From Kordia algicida OT-1 (lineage in GTDB: Bacteria; Bacteroidota; Bacteroidia; Flavobacteriales; Flavobacteriaceae), in NCBI RefSeq assembly GCF_000154725.1, contig NZ_DS544873.1:1705661-1769660 (forward strand): a stretch of DNA of 64,000 nucleotides, in the 5' to 3' direction. The position numbers and the translations under genes are program-made. Below are positions 1-9,530 of this stretch, in pieces. The notes beneath the pieces are model-generated. The model did not search any database. It was not told the DNA's origin and was given only the letters and a program-made list of their open reading frames with translations. The stretch's first letter is position 1; every line of letters starts with the position of its first letter.

Positions 1-201
<201 letters not shown>

Positions 202-268
202 TTATGCGGTAAAAGTTTTATAAATTCGCCAAAAATAATACTTGGCTTTATTTATAGTTTTAAGATTA

Positions 269-300
269 CAAAAATAACGCCAAAACTATTCATAAACAAA
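269..300 (-). promoter_or_regulatory. Bacteroidota-type promoter for the ferredoxin
   Basis: Read on the minus strand there is a TATTTTTG -7 box (269-276) and a TTTG -33 box (297-300), 20 bases apart. This fits the Bacteroidota consensus TTTG / TAnnTTTG. The implied leader to the ferredoxin ATG is about 100 bases. Confidence 0.5.
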
Positions 301-305
301 TTCAG

Positions 306-1367
306 ATGGCTTTAGCAGAAAGAATTAACGCTTTTGTAAAATTAGGAAGGTTTTTATCACAATTCTCCAAAGAAAATCCGCAACCAAATTCGGCAATACC
401 ACTCAATGATCTTTTTTTTGAAGGAATGAAGCATCAGTTGAAGCTTGCACAAGAAAATAACGGCTGGTTTACGCAAGAAAATTTACGCTTTGCCATTGGT
501 AATTGGGCAGAAGCATTGCAAGAAGAAAAATTGATACGTTGGACAGAAAATTACAATCTCGATGCTGTTTCTCCTAAAAAAGTAGCCATCATCATGGCAG
601 GAAATATTCCGTTAGTAGGTTTTCACGATTTTTTATCTGTATTAATTTCTGGTCATGACGTATTAGTAAAGCAATCCTCAAATGACAAACACCTTCTGCC
701 CTATTTGGCAAAATATCTGGAATATGTAGAACCAAGTTTTAAAGGAAAAATCTCCTTTACAGATGAAAAACTTACCGATTTCGACGCCGTAATTGCTACA
801 GGAAGCAACAATACTGCACGTTATTTTGAATATTATTTTAAAGACAAACCAAATATTATTCGAAAAAACAGGAATTCGGTTGCCATTCTTACTGGAAACG
901 AAACTAAAGAACAACTTGAACAATTAAGCGATGATATTTTTACTTATTTCGGATTGGGTTGCAGAAGTGTTTCCAAACTATTTGTCCCCAAAAACTATAA
1001 CTTTCAAGACTTTTTTGGCGGAATGTATGGCAAAAGTGACATTATGAATAGTGCAAAATATGCCAATAACTACGATTACAACAAGGCTGTTTACCTAATG
1101 AGTCTGTTCGACATTCTTGAAAATGGCTTTATGATGATAAAAGAAGACACACAATATGCTTCTCCTATTGCAACGGTTTTTTACGAATATTATGATGATC
1201 TTTCTTCACTTCAAGAAAAACTAAAAGCAGATGCGGAAAACATTCAATGTATTGTGGCTGACATTCATATGGAAAACGAAGTGAAATTCGGGCAAACCCA
1301 ACATCCTGAGCTACATGATTACGCTGATGGCGTAAATACCTTACAATTTTTAGTCAATTTGTTATAA
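306..1367 (+). CDS. LuxC-like acyl-CoA reductase
   Basis: This 353-residue protein belongs to the LuxC/acyl-CoA reductase family, which reduces acyl thioesters to aldehydes with NADPH. Visible hallmarks are the nucleotide-binding segment around IIMAGNIPLVGFHDFL (residues 95-110), the ATGSNNTARYFEYYF stretch (164-178) and the active-site FGLGCRSVSK with the predicted nucleophile C219. No luxD/luxE or luciferase genes are present, so a role in light production is not supported. It sits between a divergent ferredoxin and serC, 85 bases upstream of serC. The physiological substrate in Bacteroidota is not known to me. Confidence 0.85.
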   Translation: MALAERINAFVKLGRFLSQFSKENPQPNSAIPLNDLFFEGMKHQLKLAQENNGWFTQENLRFAIGNWAEALQEEKLIRWTENYNLDAVSPKKVAIIMAGNIPLVGFHDFLSVLISGHDVLVKQSSNDKHLLPYLAKYLEYVEPSFKGKISFTDEKLTDFDAVIATGSNNTARYFEYYFKDKPNIIRKNRNSVAILTGNETKEQLEQLSDDIFTYFGLGCRSVSKLFVPKNYNFQDFFGGMYGKSDIMNSAKYANNYDYNKAVYLMSLFDILENGFMMIKEDTQYASPIATVFYEYYDDLSSLQEKLKADAENIQCIVADIHMENEVKFGQTQHPELHDYADGVNTLQFLVNLL

Positions 1368-1452
1368 AATATTTAGCAATATCATAACAACAATTCGTTC
1401 ATAATTTAGCAACTTTGCATTCATTAAAACAACACACGACAAATACCTACAG

Positions 1453-2517
1453 ATGAAAAAACATAATTTTAGCGCAGGACCTTGTATTTTACCACAAGAA
1501 GTATTACAAAAAGCTTCGGAAGCAGTACTTAACTTCAACAATGACAATCTTTCTTTAATTGAAATATCGCATAGAAGCAAACCATTTGTAAACGTGATGG
1601 AAAATGCGCGCAGTTTAGCTTTAGAATTACTTGGTTTGGAAGGAAAAGGCTACAAAGCACTTTTTTTACAAGGTGGCGCAAGCACACAATTTCTTGCAAC
1701 TGCTTACAATTTATTAGACACAAAAGCTGCTTATTTAAACACAGGAACTTGGAGTACAAAGGCCATCAAAGAAGCAAAACTATTTGGTGATATTGTTGAA
1801 GTCGCTTCTTCTAAAGACAAAAACTTTACATACATTCCAAAAGAATATAGCATTCCTTCTGATGCTGATTATTTTCACTGTACAAGTAACAATACCATCT
1901 TTGGAACGCAAATAAAACATTTTCCAGAAACAAATGTACCTGTAGTTTGCGACATGAGTTCAGATATATTTTCTCGCCAACTAGACTTTTCAAAATTTGA
2001 TTTAATCTACGCTGGAGCGCAAAAAAACATGGGACCTGCAGGAACAACTCTAGTAGTTGTAAAAGAAGAAATTTTAGGGAAAGTAAACAGAACGATTCCT
2101 TCAATGTTAGACTATAAAGTACATATTGGGAAAGACAGTATGTTTAATACGCCAGCGGTTTTCCCTGTGTATGTTTCGATGTTGACATTAGAATGGTTGA
2201 AGAATTTAGGCGGAATTGCGGCTATAGAAAAAATCAACGAGCAAAAATCAGCTTTATTATATAATGAAATTGATCGAAATCCATTGTTTAACGGAATTGT
2301 TGCAACAGAAGACAGAAGTCACATGAACGCTACATTTACCCTAACAAATGAAGCTTTGACTGATACATTCAATACAATGTGGAATGATGCAGGAATCAAT
2401 GGACTTAACGGACACAGAAGTGTTGGTGGTTACAGAGCTTCTATGTACAATGCATTGTCATTAGAAAGTGTACAAGTGTTAGTAGATGTACTGCAGGAAT
2501 TAGAAAGAAAAGCATAA
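1453..2517 (+). CDS. serC: Phosphoserine aminotransferase
   Basis: PLP enzyme of serine biosynthesis (3-phosphohydroxypyruvate plus glutamate to phosphoserine); also used in pyridoxal phosphate synthesis. At 354 residues it is full length. The N-terminal MKKHNFSAGP motif, the FLQGGASTQF phosphate-binding segment (71-80) and the PLP lysine K191 in GAQKNMGPAG are visible. It is followed 57 bases later by serA, so the first two steps of the serine pathway are paired. A weak -7-like CAACTTTG lies at 1410-1417, suggesting its own promoter downstream of the acyl-CoA reductase gene. Confidence 0.97.
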   Translation: MKKHNFSAGPCILPQEVLQKASEAVLNFNNDNLSLIEISHRSKPFVNVMENARSLALELLGLEGKGYKALFLQGGASTQFLATAYNLLDTKAAYLNTGTWSTKAIKEAKLFGDIVEVASSKDKNFTYIPKEYSIPSDADYFHCTSNNTIFGTQIKHFPETNVPVVCDMSSDIFSRQLDFSKFDLIYAGAQKNMGPAGTTLVVVKEEILGKVNRTIPSMLDYKVHIGKDSMFNTPAVFPVYVSMLTLEWLKNLGGIAAIEKINEQKSALLYNEIDRNPLFNGIVATEDRSHMNATFTLTNEALTDTFNTMWNDAGINGLNGHRSVGGYRASMYNALSLESVQVLVDVLQELERKA

Positions 2518-2574
2518 ATATTTCCTGGATGAATCTTTCAATATTTTAATTATTAAATATTTCAATCAAAAAAA

Positions 2575-3528
2575 ATGAAAATATTAGCAAACGACGGAAT
2601 CTCTCAAAGCGGAATTGACGCATTAACAAATGATGGATTTGAAGTAATTACTACCAAAGTTGCCCAAGAACAATTAATCAATTATATAAATGAACATAAA
2701 ATTGTAGCACTTTTAGTTCGTAGTGCCACCAAAGTTCGCAAAGACATTATTGATGCTTGTGAAAGTCTACAAATCATTGGTCGCGGTGGTGTTGGTATGG
2801 ACAATATTGATGTGGAATATGCGCGCGACAAAGGAATTCACGTTATTAATACGCCAGCAGCTTCATCAAGTTCTGTAGCAGAATTGGTTTTTGGTCATCT
2901 ATTTAACGGAGTTCGTTTTTTACATGATTCGAACAGAAATATGCCACTAGAAGGCGATTCTCGTTTTAAAGACTTGAAAAAAGCCTACGCAAAAGGAACT
3001 GAGTTACGCGGAAAAACCTTAGGAATCATTGGTTTTGGTCGTATAGGACGTGAAACTGCAAAAATTGCACTCGGTTTGGGAATGAACGTAATTGCTTCCG
3101 ATAAATTTATTGACAAAGCTACAGTTACGGTTGACTTCTTTAACGGACAAGCAATTGACATCGAAATTGAAACGGAATCTATGGAAAGTGTATTACAAAA
3201 TGCTGATTTTATCACGTTACACGTTCCTGCACAGAAAGAATACATCATCGGAAAGAAAGAATTTGAGCTTATGAAAAAAGGCGCAGGAATTGTCAATGCA
3301 GCACGTGGTGGTATTATTGATGAAGTTGCTTTAATTGATGCGTTAGATTCTAAAAAACTAAGTTTTGCAGGTTTAGATGTTTTTGAAAATGAACCAACGC
3401 CAGCCATCAAAGTATTAATGAATCCTTATGTATCACTCACACCACATATTGGTGCAGCAACTGACGAAGCTCAAGATAGAATTGGACTCGAATTAGCTTC
3501 TCAAATTAGTGATATTCTCAAAAAATAA
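2575..3528 (+). CDS. serA: D-3-phosphoglycerate dehydrogenase (short form)
   Basis: NAD-dependent D-2-hydroxyacid dehydrogenase of 317 residues catalysing the first step of serine synthesis. The GFGRIG Rossmann motif (about 153-158), the NAARGGIIDE segment with the catalytic arginine and a late HIGAAT motif carrying the catalytic histidine are present. It lacks the C-terminal ACT domain of the longer SerA proteins, so allosteric serine feedback of the E. coli kind is not expected. It is paired with serC and followed by a strong terminator. Confidence 0.92.
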   Translation: MKILANDGISQSGIDALTNDGFEVITTKVAQEQLINYINEHKIVALLVRSATKVRKDIIDACESLQIIGRGGVGMDNIDVEYARDKGIHVINTPAASSSSVAELVFGHLFNGVRFLHDSNRNMPLEGDSRFKDLKKAYAKGTELRGKTLGIIGFGRIGRETAKIALGLGMNVIASDKFIDKATVTVDFFNGQAIDIEIETESMESVLQNADFITLHVPAQKEYIIGKKEFELMKKGAGIVNAARGGIIDEVALIDALDSKKLSFAGLDVFENEPTPAIKVLMNPYVSLTPHIGAATDEAQDRIGLELASQISDILKK

Positions 3529-3556
3529 CAACTATTTTTACAGCACATTATACTTC

Positions 3557-3590
3557 AAAAAGCGCTCATACGAGCGTTTTTTGTGTTTTT
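3557..3590 (+). terminator. Rho-independent terminator after serA
   Basis: Stem CGCTC/GAGCG with flanking A and T runs, followed by TTTTTTGTGTTTTT. It closes the serC-serA unit. Confidence 0.8.
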
Positions 3591-3724
3591 AAGCGTAAAA
3601 AAATTCCTTTCATCCGATATTTTTGCATTTCATACAATTCACATAAAAAAAACATCTGCTTCATGTGAGTCTTACAGAATATCACTATCTTGTTTTCATA
3701 TTAACAATAAATATCATTTTTAAA

Positions 3725-4390
3725 ATGTCTGGAATTTTAGATTTATTAAATAGTGATTTGGGTAGACAAATCATTGGCGGAGTAAGTAATGAAGTTGGAG
3801 AAGATCAAAACAAAACTGCGTCTGTATTAAGTATGGCATTGCCTGTTCTTATGGGAGCAATGAAAAGAAATGCAAGTTCACCACAAGGTGCAGAAGGATT
3901 AAATAGAGCCTTAGAAAATAAACACGACGGAAGTATTTTAGATAACTTAGGAAGCCTTTTTGGTGGCGGAGTTGACCAAGAAGTAAAGCAAGATGGAGAT
4001 GGGATTTTACGTCACGTTTTAGGTGATCGTAGACAAAATGTTGAAAACGCCATCAGTAAGCAATCTGGAATGGATACTTCTTCAATTGGAGAAATTTTAA
4101 AAGTTGCAGCTCCAATTCTTATGGGAATGTTAGGGAAGCAAAAACGTCAACAAAATGTACAAAGTTCTAACGGACTTGGAGATTTACTTGGTGGATTACT
4201 TGGCGGAGGTTCTGCACAAGCACCGCAACAACAAAGCTTTATCGAATCAATTTTAGATGGAGATAATGACGGAAGCGTTTTAGATGATATCGCTGGAATG
4301 TTATTCAAAGGAAACGATAATAACAGTAACGGAAACAATAGTGGCGGCGGACTTGGCGGATTGCTAGGCGGACTTTTCGGAGGAAAATAA
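3725..4390 (+). CDS. DUF937 family protein, glycine-rich
   Basis: A 221-residue protein starting MSGILDLLNSDLGRQIIGG, typical of DUF937 (YidB-like). It has repeated L-M-G-A/M segments and a Gly/Leu-rich C-terminus with tandem LGGLLGG-type runs. No signal peptide is seen. A GTG at 3665 is open in frame but would add 20 hydrophobic, poorly typical residues; the ATG at 3725 directly starts the conserved domain. Function is unknown. It stands alone between two terminators. Confidence 0.75.
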   Translation: MSGILDLLNSDLGRQIIGGVSNEVGEDQNKTASVLSMALPVLMGAMKRNASSPQGAEGLNRALENKHDGSILDNLGSLFGGGVDQEVKQDGDGILRHVLGDRRQNVENAISKQSGMDTSSIGEILKVAAPILMGMLGKQKRQQNVQSSNGLGDLLGGLLGGGSAQAPQQQSFIESILDGDNDGSVLDDIAGMLFKGNDNNSNGNNSGGGLGGLLGGLFGGK

Positions 4391-4415
4391 TTTGACCACA
4401 AAACATATATAATTT

Positions 4416-4450
4416 AAAAGCATTGACGAAAGTTGATGCTTTTTTTGTTT
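4416..4450 (+). terminator. Rho-independent terminator after the DUF937 gene
   Basis: Stem AAAAGCAT/ATGCTTTT with an 11-12 base loop and a T-rich tail. The insertion sequence begins 16 bases further on. Confidence 0.75.
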
Positions 4451-4465
4451 TTCTAAAAACTTCAA

Positions 4466-5478
4466 ACCTGAGTTCGATTATTAAAACAAGTAAATTTGAT
4501 TACTATTATTTGACTGAAATCTAATTTGTGGTTTTTTAGGTAAAAAGCTGTAAGCTATCAATCCTGCAATTAGATTGCTAAGAAAGTTTTCAAAACTTCT
4601 ATGTCTTGAATGCTCTACTTGACAAATATTTTTAAGTTCATCGTTGACCGTTTCTATTACGGATCTTTTTCTAAGCAGTATTTTATCTGATATTGTCAAC
4701 AGCGCGTTTTTCATATTATTTTTAATATTGGTGATCAGTTGTACGCCATCAATGAATAGTAATTTGGCTAGTTCTTTGCCTATATATCCTTTGTCAGCAA
4801 ATAGTTTTCCAAATATTTTGTCTAAAAATCGTTCTTGTTTTAGTGGTGTTCTATCATCTTCACTGGCTTGTGTAATTGTAAAGGTTAGGATTTCGCCTTT
4901 ATCATTTATGACGATGTGAAGTTTAAATCCATAAAACCATCCCATAGTAGACTTTCCAGTGTTGGCTATTCCTTTAAATACCTTATTGCGTTTGATACGC
5001 TTGTTTTTACAGACTCTAATAGGTGTGGAATCCACAAAAGAAATCCCAGTACAATCACCAAGACAACAAGTCTTCAAAAATAAAGTCATAGCCATTAAAT
5101 TACTTTGCATTTGTTCGACAAATCTGTTGTAAGATATAGTTTTAGGGAATTCTTCCTGCATGTGCTTCTGAATATAAAATATATAGAAGTGCTTAAAAGT
5201 TCTAAAACCACTTAAATGAAAAAGTATTGTAATGGTAATAATTTCACTTTTTGACATTATTGGAGGTCGTTTGGGAGCATTACCAAGTAGCGATTTATCA
5301 ACTATTTGATCATATTCTTTGCAGAATTCATCAACAATACAAAATATTTCCGTAATTTTAGAAAAAGAAACCATAGATAGATTTTTAGATTAATAAATTG
5401 AATTTCAACACTTTAATTTACTAAAAATCTATCTTTTTTTGGTAGTAAAACTATCCTGAATATTAATCGAACTCAGGT
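4466..5478 (-). mobile_element. IS982-family insertion sequence, intact
   Basis: A 1,013-base element bounded by a perfect 15-base inverted repeat, ACCTGAGTTCGATTA at 4466-4480 and its complement at 5464-5478. The same five bases TTCAA lie just outside both ends (4461-4465 and 5479-5483) and look like a short target duplication. IS982 elements usually have roughly 1 kb length and short target duplications. It landed between the DUF937 terminator and the next gene, interrupting no recognisable reading frame. Confidence 0.88.
4481..5374 (-). CDS. IS982-family transposase
   Basis: A 297-residue DDE transposase. The first catalytic Asp is in ISFVDSTPIRVCKNKR, the second in KLFADKGYIGKEL, and the Glu in KRSVIETVNDELK, with the usual IS982 spacing. 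The stop codon abuts the inner edge of the left inverted repeat, so coding sequence fills the element almost entirely. There is no frameshift or internal stop, so the transposase is probably functional. Confidence 0.93.
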   Translation of the reverse strand: MVSFSKITEIFCIVDEFCKEYDQIVDKSLLGNAPKRPPIMSKSEIITITILFHLSGFRTFKHFYIFYIQKHMQEEFPKTISYNRFVEQMQSNLMAMTLFLKTCCLGDCTGISFVDSTPIRVCKNKRIKRNKVFKGIANTGKSTMGWFYGFKLHIVINDKGEILTFTITQASEDDRTPLKQERFLDKIFGKLFADKGYIGKELAKLLFIDGVQLITNIKNNMKNALLTISDKILLRKRSVIETVNDELKNICQVEHSRHRSFENFLSNLIAGLIAYSFLPKKPQIRFQSNNSNQIYLF

Positions 5479-5592
5479 TTCAAAATACTTCAATCACTCA
5501 AAAGCATACCTCACGCACTCATAATTGCAGTTCACTCCTTTACAGATGCCAACTTCTGAAAAATCCGTATCTTTATATCAAATGATTTTTTT

Positions 5593-6027
5593 ATGAAAAA
5601 AGTACTCTTATTAATTGCTTGCGCTGGAATCATCGTCTGTTCCTGCACTGGGCAAGAGAAAACAATGACCAAAAAAGCAGACGATACCACAAAAATGTCT
5701 GATACCATTCGTATTGCTAGTGACAAACTAGAACACGAAATCATCATCTTTGAACCAGGTTTTAACGCTTGGATGCAAGGATATGCGCGTCCGAGAAATT
5801 ATTACTCGCAAAACTTCTTGGAAGCACGAAATCGTGTGTACGTTACAGAATGGAATCAGCGTGTATTACAACCTTCACGATACAACAGCCAATGGTATGA
5901 GCAGGAAATTAACTATCGTCCAAACGTAAATTATGGATATGAGGTAAATTACCAATTGTACTATTATTTCGTGTTTTTTCAACAAAAATACAAACAACAA
6001 CTAGCAGCTTTTCCCGTTCGGATATAA
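5593..6027 (+). CDS. DUF6146-type lipoprotein
   Basis: A 144-residue protein with a lipoprotein signal peptide ending in a lipobox-like IIVCSC (about 14-19), then a low-complexity linker and a conserved domain with FEPGFNAWM, ARPRNYY, VTEWNQRV and YGYEVNYQLYYYF motifs. I recognise this pattern as the DUF6146 family of Bacteroidota (from memory). It is probably anchored in the outer membrane facing the periplasm. A -7-like TATCTTTA (5568-5575) lies 17 bases before the ATG. Function is unknown. Confidence 0.7.
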   Translation: MKKVLLLIACAGIIVCSCTGQEKTMTKKADDTTKMSDTIRIASDKLEHEIIIFEPGFNAWMQGYARPRNYYSQNFLEARNRVYVTEWNQRVLQPSRYNSQWYEQEINYRPNVNYGYEVNYQLYYYFVFFQQKYKQQLAAFPVRI

Positions 6028-6040
6028 TACATAAGTTGTG

Positions 6041-6048
6041 TATCTTTG
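6041..6048 (+). promoter_or_regulatory. -7 promoter box TATCTTTG before the DUF6787 gene
   Basis: A perfect TAnnTTTG match with a near -33 (TTCG at 6017-6020, 20 bases upstream). It lies 18 bases before the ATG at 6067, which rules out an upstream TTG at 6046 as the start because that would sit inside the promoter. Confidence 0.6.
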
Positions 6049-6066
6049 CAACGCAAAATTATACAC

Positions 6067-6594
6067 ATGAACGCATTTAAAGAACGTTGGGAAATTAAAA
6101 ACAACTGGCAACTAATCTTTCCTTTTTTAGGAATCATTGCGTTACTATACACGGCGTATCTTTTTTCAAAAAATATCATTCGTTCTTTTATTGATCGACA
6201 AGAACATAAAATACTGTATTATGCACTTGTAGTAGTTGCTGTAGCAGTATTTTATTATATCATGCTTCGTTTCTTTCTTTGGTGTTTTAAAAAACTAGAG
6301 GGAAAATGGGTTACCGACTACCGTTGGGAAATGATTGCCATTTTTATTGCGTTTGCCCTAACGGGGACAAGCTCTGTTCGCATTGCCAAACCACTTTTGG
6401 AATGGATTGGCTTTACAAGAACGGTATTTCCAGATGGTTTTTTGGGTGGTTCTTTGTATTGGATACTAAGAATCATCATTATCTTACCAATTTATCAAGT
6501 ACTGTTAATTATCTTCGGAACGCTTGTTGGGCAATTTAAATTCTTTTGGGAATTTGAAAAGAAAATGTTCAGACGCATGCGCATTATTAAATAA
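6067..6594 (+). CDS. Conserved membrane protein (DUF6787-like)
   Basis: A 175-residue integral membrane protein with about four hydrophobic segments: near residues 13-33, 53-75, a conserved WEMIAIFIAFALTGTSS segment, and a C-terminal LRIIIILPIYQVLLIIFGTL segment. Basic residues cluster at the C-terminus (KKMFRRMRIIK). The ALTGTSS motif resembles what I remember of the DUF6787 family in Flavobacteriaceae. No catalytic signature is visible. It has its own promoter and sits alone between the DUF6146 lipoprotein and the metal-uptake unit. Confidence 0.65.
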   Translation: MNAFKERWEIKNNWQLIFPFLGIIALLYTAYLFSKNIIRSFIDRQEHKILYYALVVVAVAVFYYIMLRFFLWCFKKLEGKWVTDYRWEMIAIFIAFALTGTSSVRIAKPLLEWIGFTRTVFPDGFLGGSLYWILRIIIILPIYQVLLIIFGTLVGQFKFFWEFEKKMFRRMRIIK

Positions 6595-6689
6595 GCGAAT
6601 CTTCCTTTTAAATTCTGACAAATGATGATTACTATATTAGAATTTATCATTTAAGTAGAAGTTAATTTTTTTTACAATAATCCTTTTAT

Positions 6690-6697
6690 TACTTTTG
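6690..6697 (+). promoter_or_regulatory. -7 promoter box TACTTTTG before the His-rich gene
   Basis: A perfect TAnnTTTG match 47 bases before the ATG at 6745, with no clear TTTG -33. It probably drives the three-gene unit 6745-10091. Confidence 0.45.
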
Positions 6698-6744
6698 TTT
6701 GTATTGAACATCATTTATGCCACTGTATAAATGTGACAACAACT

Positions 6745-7077
6745 ATGAAAATTGTAATCAACATAAAAGAAATTATCATTACTTCCGTGTTATTTATAAC
6801 ACTGATACTTCCTTCTTGTATACAATTTTCTCATCAACTCCTAGAAGAACACGAACACGTTGTATGTAATGAACAGTCAGAACACGTTCATGAAGCTATT
6901 GTACATTGTGACTTATGTGACTTTAATTATTCTAATTTCTTGTTCGTCTTTACGAGTTATCCAGAATTGCAAGTATCTCCAATTATTTCAAAAACAACAT
7001 TAGGCTCTACAACGCCTTTATGTTATTCATTACCGCTTACAAATAAGCAACTTCGTGCACCGCCAGTGTATTCTTGA
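6745..7077 (+). CDS. Small histidine/cysteine-rich exported protein
   Basis: A 110-residue protein with a hydrophobic N-terminal segment (ITSVLFITLILPSC), then a His/Glu/Cys-rich stretch: HQLLEEHEHVV, SEHVHEAIVHCDLCDF. The HC-x2-C and clustered histidines suggest metal binding. A cysteine follows the signal segment, so it may be lipidated. It lies 40 bases upstream of a ZnuD-like TonB receptor, suggesting a role in metal sensing or capture at the envelope; this is inference. The GTG at 6733 is rejected in favour of the ATG at 6745. Confidence 0.65.
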   Translation: MKIVINIKEIIITSVLFITLILPSCIQFSHQLLEEHEHVVCNEQSEHVHEAIVHCDLCDFNYSNFLFVFTSYPELQVSPIISKTTLGSTTPLCYSLPLTNKQLRAPPVYS

Positions 7078-7117
7078 GTAATATCAAACAAAATTTATTT
7101 TTAATTTAAGAATTTAC

Positions 7118-9520
7118 ATGCGTACATATTTATATATGTTATTGCTATGTAGTACTATGGTTGCTCAAAACAAAGATTGCAACTATACACTATCTGGTAA
7201 AATTATTGATTTACATGATGGTTCTGTCCTTCCTGGCGCTGTACTAACAATTGCAGGATTAGAAACGACAGTTGAATCGGATATTAACGGAATATATACA
7301 TTTTCAAACTTATGTGAAGGTGTCTATTCCATACAAATATCTCATCCAAATTGTACTACACAAGGCGTTAAAGTGAAAGTTTCTAGTAATACGAAACGTA
7401 ATTTCAAACTAGAACATCACTTAGAAGAATTGAATACCATCACATTACAAGCTTCTATTTATAGAAGCAAGACGAAGACCAATTTTGAACAAAAAATAAC
7501 TGAAAAACAATTAGATCGTTTTAGCAATGCTTCTTTGGGAGATGTGCTAAATACACTAAGTGGTGTTTCTTCGCTCAATACTGGAAATGCTGTCGTAAAG
7601 CCTATTATAAATGGTGTTCACAGCAGTCGTATTGTTGTAATGAATAATGGTGTTCGAATGGAAGATCAAGAATGGGGAGCCGAACACGCTCCAAGTATCG
7701 ATGTCAATACAATCGGAAATATCACTCTTATAAAAGGTGCTGGTGCACTCAAATACAGTGGTGATGCCGTTGGTGGAATTATCGTTACAGAAGCTTCTAA
7801 AATTCCTGTAAAAGATACCATTTATGGAAAAACGCATGTAACTGCCGCAACCAATGGTCGTGGCGGAAGTATTACTTCTACGCTTACCAAAAGTTATGTA
7901 AACGGTTGGTATGGCTCTGTTCAAGGAAGCTTAAAACGCTTTGGCGATTATGAAGCTCCTGATTATGTATTGAGTAATACAGGAAACTTTGAACGAAGTC
8001 TTTCCGCAAGAATCGGAATCAATCGTTTTGATTATGGTGTAGAAGCCTATTATTCTTTCTTTAAAAATGAGATCGGCATTTTGCGTGCATCACACATTGG
8101 TGGTGCTAGCGATCAAGTGCGTGCCATCAATAGTGGTATTCCTTTAATTATTAGAGATTTTACGTATGACATCAACGCTCCAAAACAGGATGTCACACAC
8201 CATTTATTTAAAGTACGTGGATTTAAAAACTTTAAAAATTTAGGAAAAGTTACGCTCCAATATGATTTACAGCAGAACGAACGTCTCGAATTTGATGTAC
8301 GTAGAAGCAGTAATGACGATGACAGACCATCATTAGATTTAGTCTTAAACTCACATACCATTCGTTTGGATTTAGATACAGACAATACCGACCTTTTTAA
8401 CCTGAAAACTGGTATCATGGCACAATATCAAAAAAATATTGCTGATCCTGCTACTGGTGTAAGAAGGTTGATTCCCGATTATGAGCGATTCAATTTGGGG
8501 ATTTACGGTGTTGCTGATTATTCAATATCGGACCACTTTTTGGTCGAAGTTGGAGGTCGATTCGATTATTTTAATATAGACGCCCAAAAGTTTTATAAAA
8601 GTTCTTTCTGGGAAGATCGAAACTACGATATATTATTTCCTGAAATTGTAGTGGAAGTATTTAATAATCAGCTATTGACCAACCCGAAATTAGACTATTC
8701 AAACCTGTCTGCTACGTTGGGGACACGATACACATTTAATGATAAGTATAAATTATTCATGAATTATTCATTGGCTTCGCGCGCTCCGAATCCATCAGAA
8801 TTGTTCAGTGAAGGTCTGCACCATTCTGCCTCACGAATCGAATTAGGAGATTTACGTTTCAACTCAGAAGTTGCACACAAGGTGTCGATCACCTTACAAA
8901 AACAAGGAACTACCTTTGGCTTTTCAATAAATCCTTATATCAATTTTATCAATGATTTTATGATTATTGAGCCAACAGAAATACGTCAAACAATTCGTGG
9001 AAATTTCCAAGTATGGGAATACCGACAAACCAATGCTACCTTAGCAGGAATTGACATTGATGCGTCAGTAACTTTTACGGATTACTTAAATTTTTATCAT
9101 CAATTTTCAATGGTAAAAGGATATGACAACACACGTGATATATCATTAATCGATATGCCACCCGTAAATACAACTAATGGTTTGGTGTATCAAAACAAGG
9201 AATTAAAAAACTTGCGAGTTGAATTGCAAAGCGAATACACATTTAGACAAAATGAATTCCCAAATAACAATTTTGAAGCCTTTATTCCTGAAACGAATAC
9301 GTTTGAGCTGGTAGACGTAAGTACACCACCTGATGCGTATCACTTATTGCATTTACACTCGAATGCTGACTTTAAACTTGGTGAAAATTCCATGTTGAAT
9401 GTTGGTATTTCAGTCACAAATATTTTCAATACAAACTATCGAAATTACTTAAACCGTTTGCGCTATTATGCAGATGATTTGGGTAGAAACCTTTCAATTA
9501 ATTTAAAAATTACTTATTAA
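7118..9520 (+). CDS. TonB-dependent outer-membrane receptor, ZnuD-like
   Basis: An 800-residue receptor: signal peptide (1-16), a carboxypeptidase-like regulatory domain (about 24-95, with DINGIYTF), a plug domain (about 115-225, with LGDVLNTLSGVSSLN and IKGAGALKYSGDAVGG) and a 22-strand-type barrel ending in aromatic ITY. The plug motif RMEDQEWGAEHAPSID closely resembles the conserved segment of zinc receptors such as ZnuD. Together with the His-rich protein upstream and an acidic lipoprotein 10 bases downstream this suggests divalent-metal uptake, probably zinc; the metal is inferred. Energy would come from TonB/ExbB/ExbD elsewhere. Confidence 0.88.
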   Translation: MRTYLYMLLLCSTMVAQNKDCNYTLSGKIIDLHDGSVLPGAVLTIAGLETTVESDINGIYTFSNLCEGVYSIQISHPNCTTQGVKVKVSSNTKRNFKLEHHLEELNTITLQASIYRSKTKTNFEQKITEKQLDRFSNASLGDVLNTLSGVSSLNTGNAVVKPIINGVHSSRIVVMNNGVRMEDQEWGAEHAPSIDVNTIGNITLIKGAGALKYSGDAVGGIIVTEASKIPVKDTIYGKTHVTAATNGRGGSITSTLTKSYVNGWYGSVQGSLKRFGDYEAPDYVLSNTGNFERSLSARIGINRFDYGVEAYYSFFKNEIGILRASHIGGASDQVRAINSGIPLIIRDFTYDINAPKQDVTHHLFKVRGFKNFKNLGKVTLQYDLQQNERLEFDVRRSSNDDDRPSLDLVLNSHTIRLDLDTDNTDLFNLKTGIMAQYQKNIADPATGVRRLIPDYERFNLGIYGVADYSISDHFLVEVGGRFDYFNIDAQKFYKSSFWEDRNYDILFPEIVVEVFNNQLLTNPKLDYSNLSATLGTRYTFNDKYKLFMNYSLASRAPNPSELFSEGLHHSASRIELGDLRFNSEVAHKVSITLQKQGTTFGFSINPYINFINDFMIIEPTEIRQTIRGNFQVWEYRQTNATLAGIDIDASVTFTDYLNFYHQFSMVKGYDNTRDISLIDMPPVNTTNGLVYQNKELKNLRVELQSEYTFRQNEFPNNNFEAFIPETNTFELVDVSTPPDAYHLLHLHSNADFKLGENSMLNVGISVTNIFNTNYRNYLNRLRYYADDLGRNLSINLKITY

Positions 9521-9530
9521 AAATTCAAAA

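Noticed and set aside
2985-3410. Minus-strand open frame of 141 codons inside serA
   Set aside because: Antisense shadow of a strongly conserved gene; composition typical of an antisense frame, no promoter.
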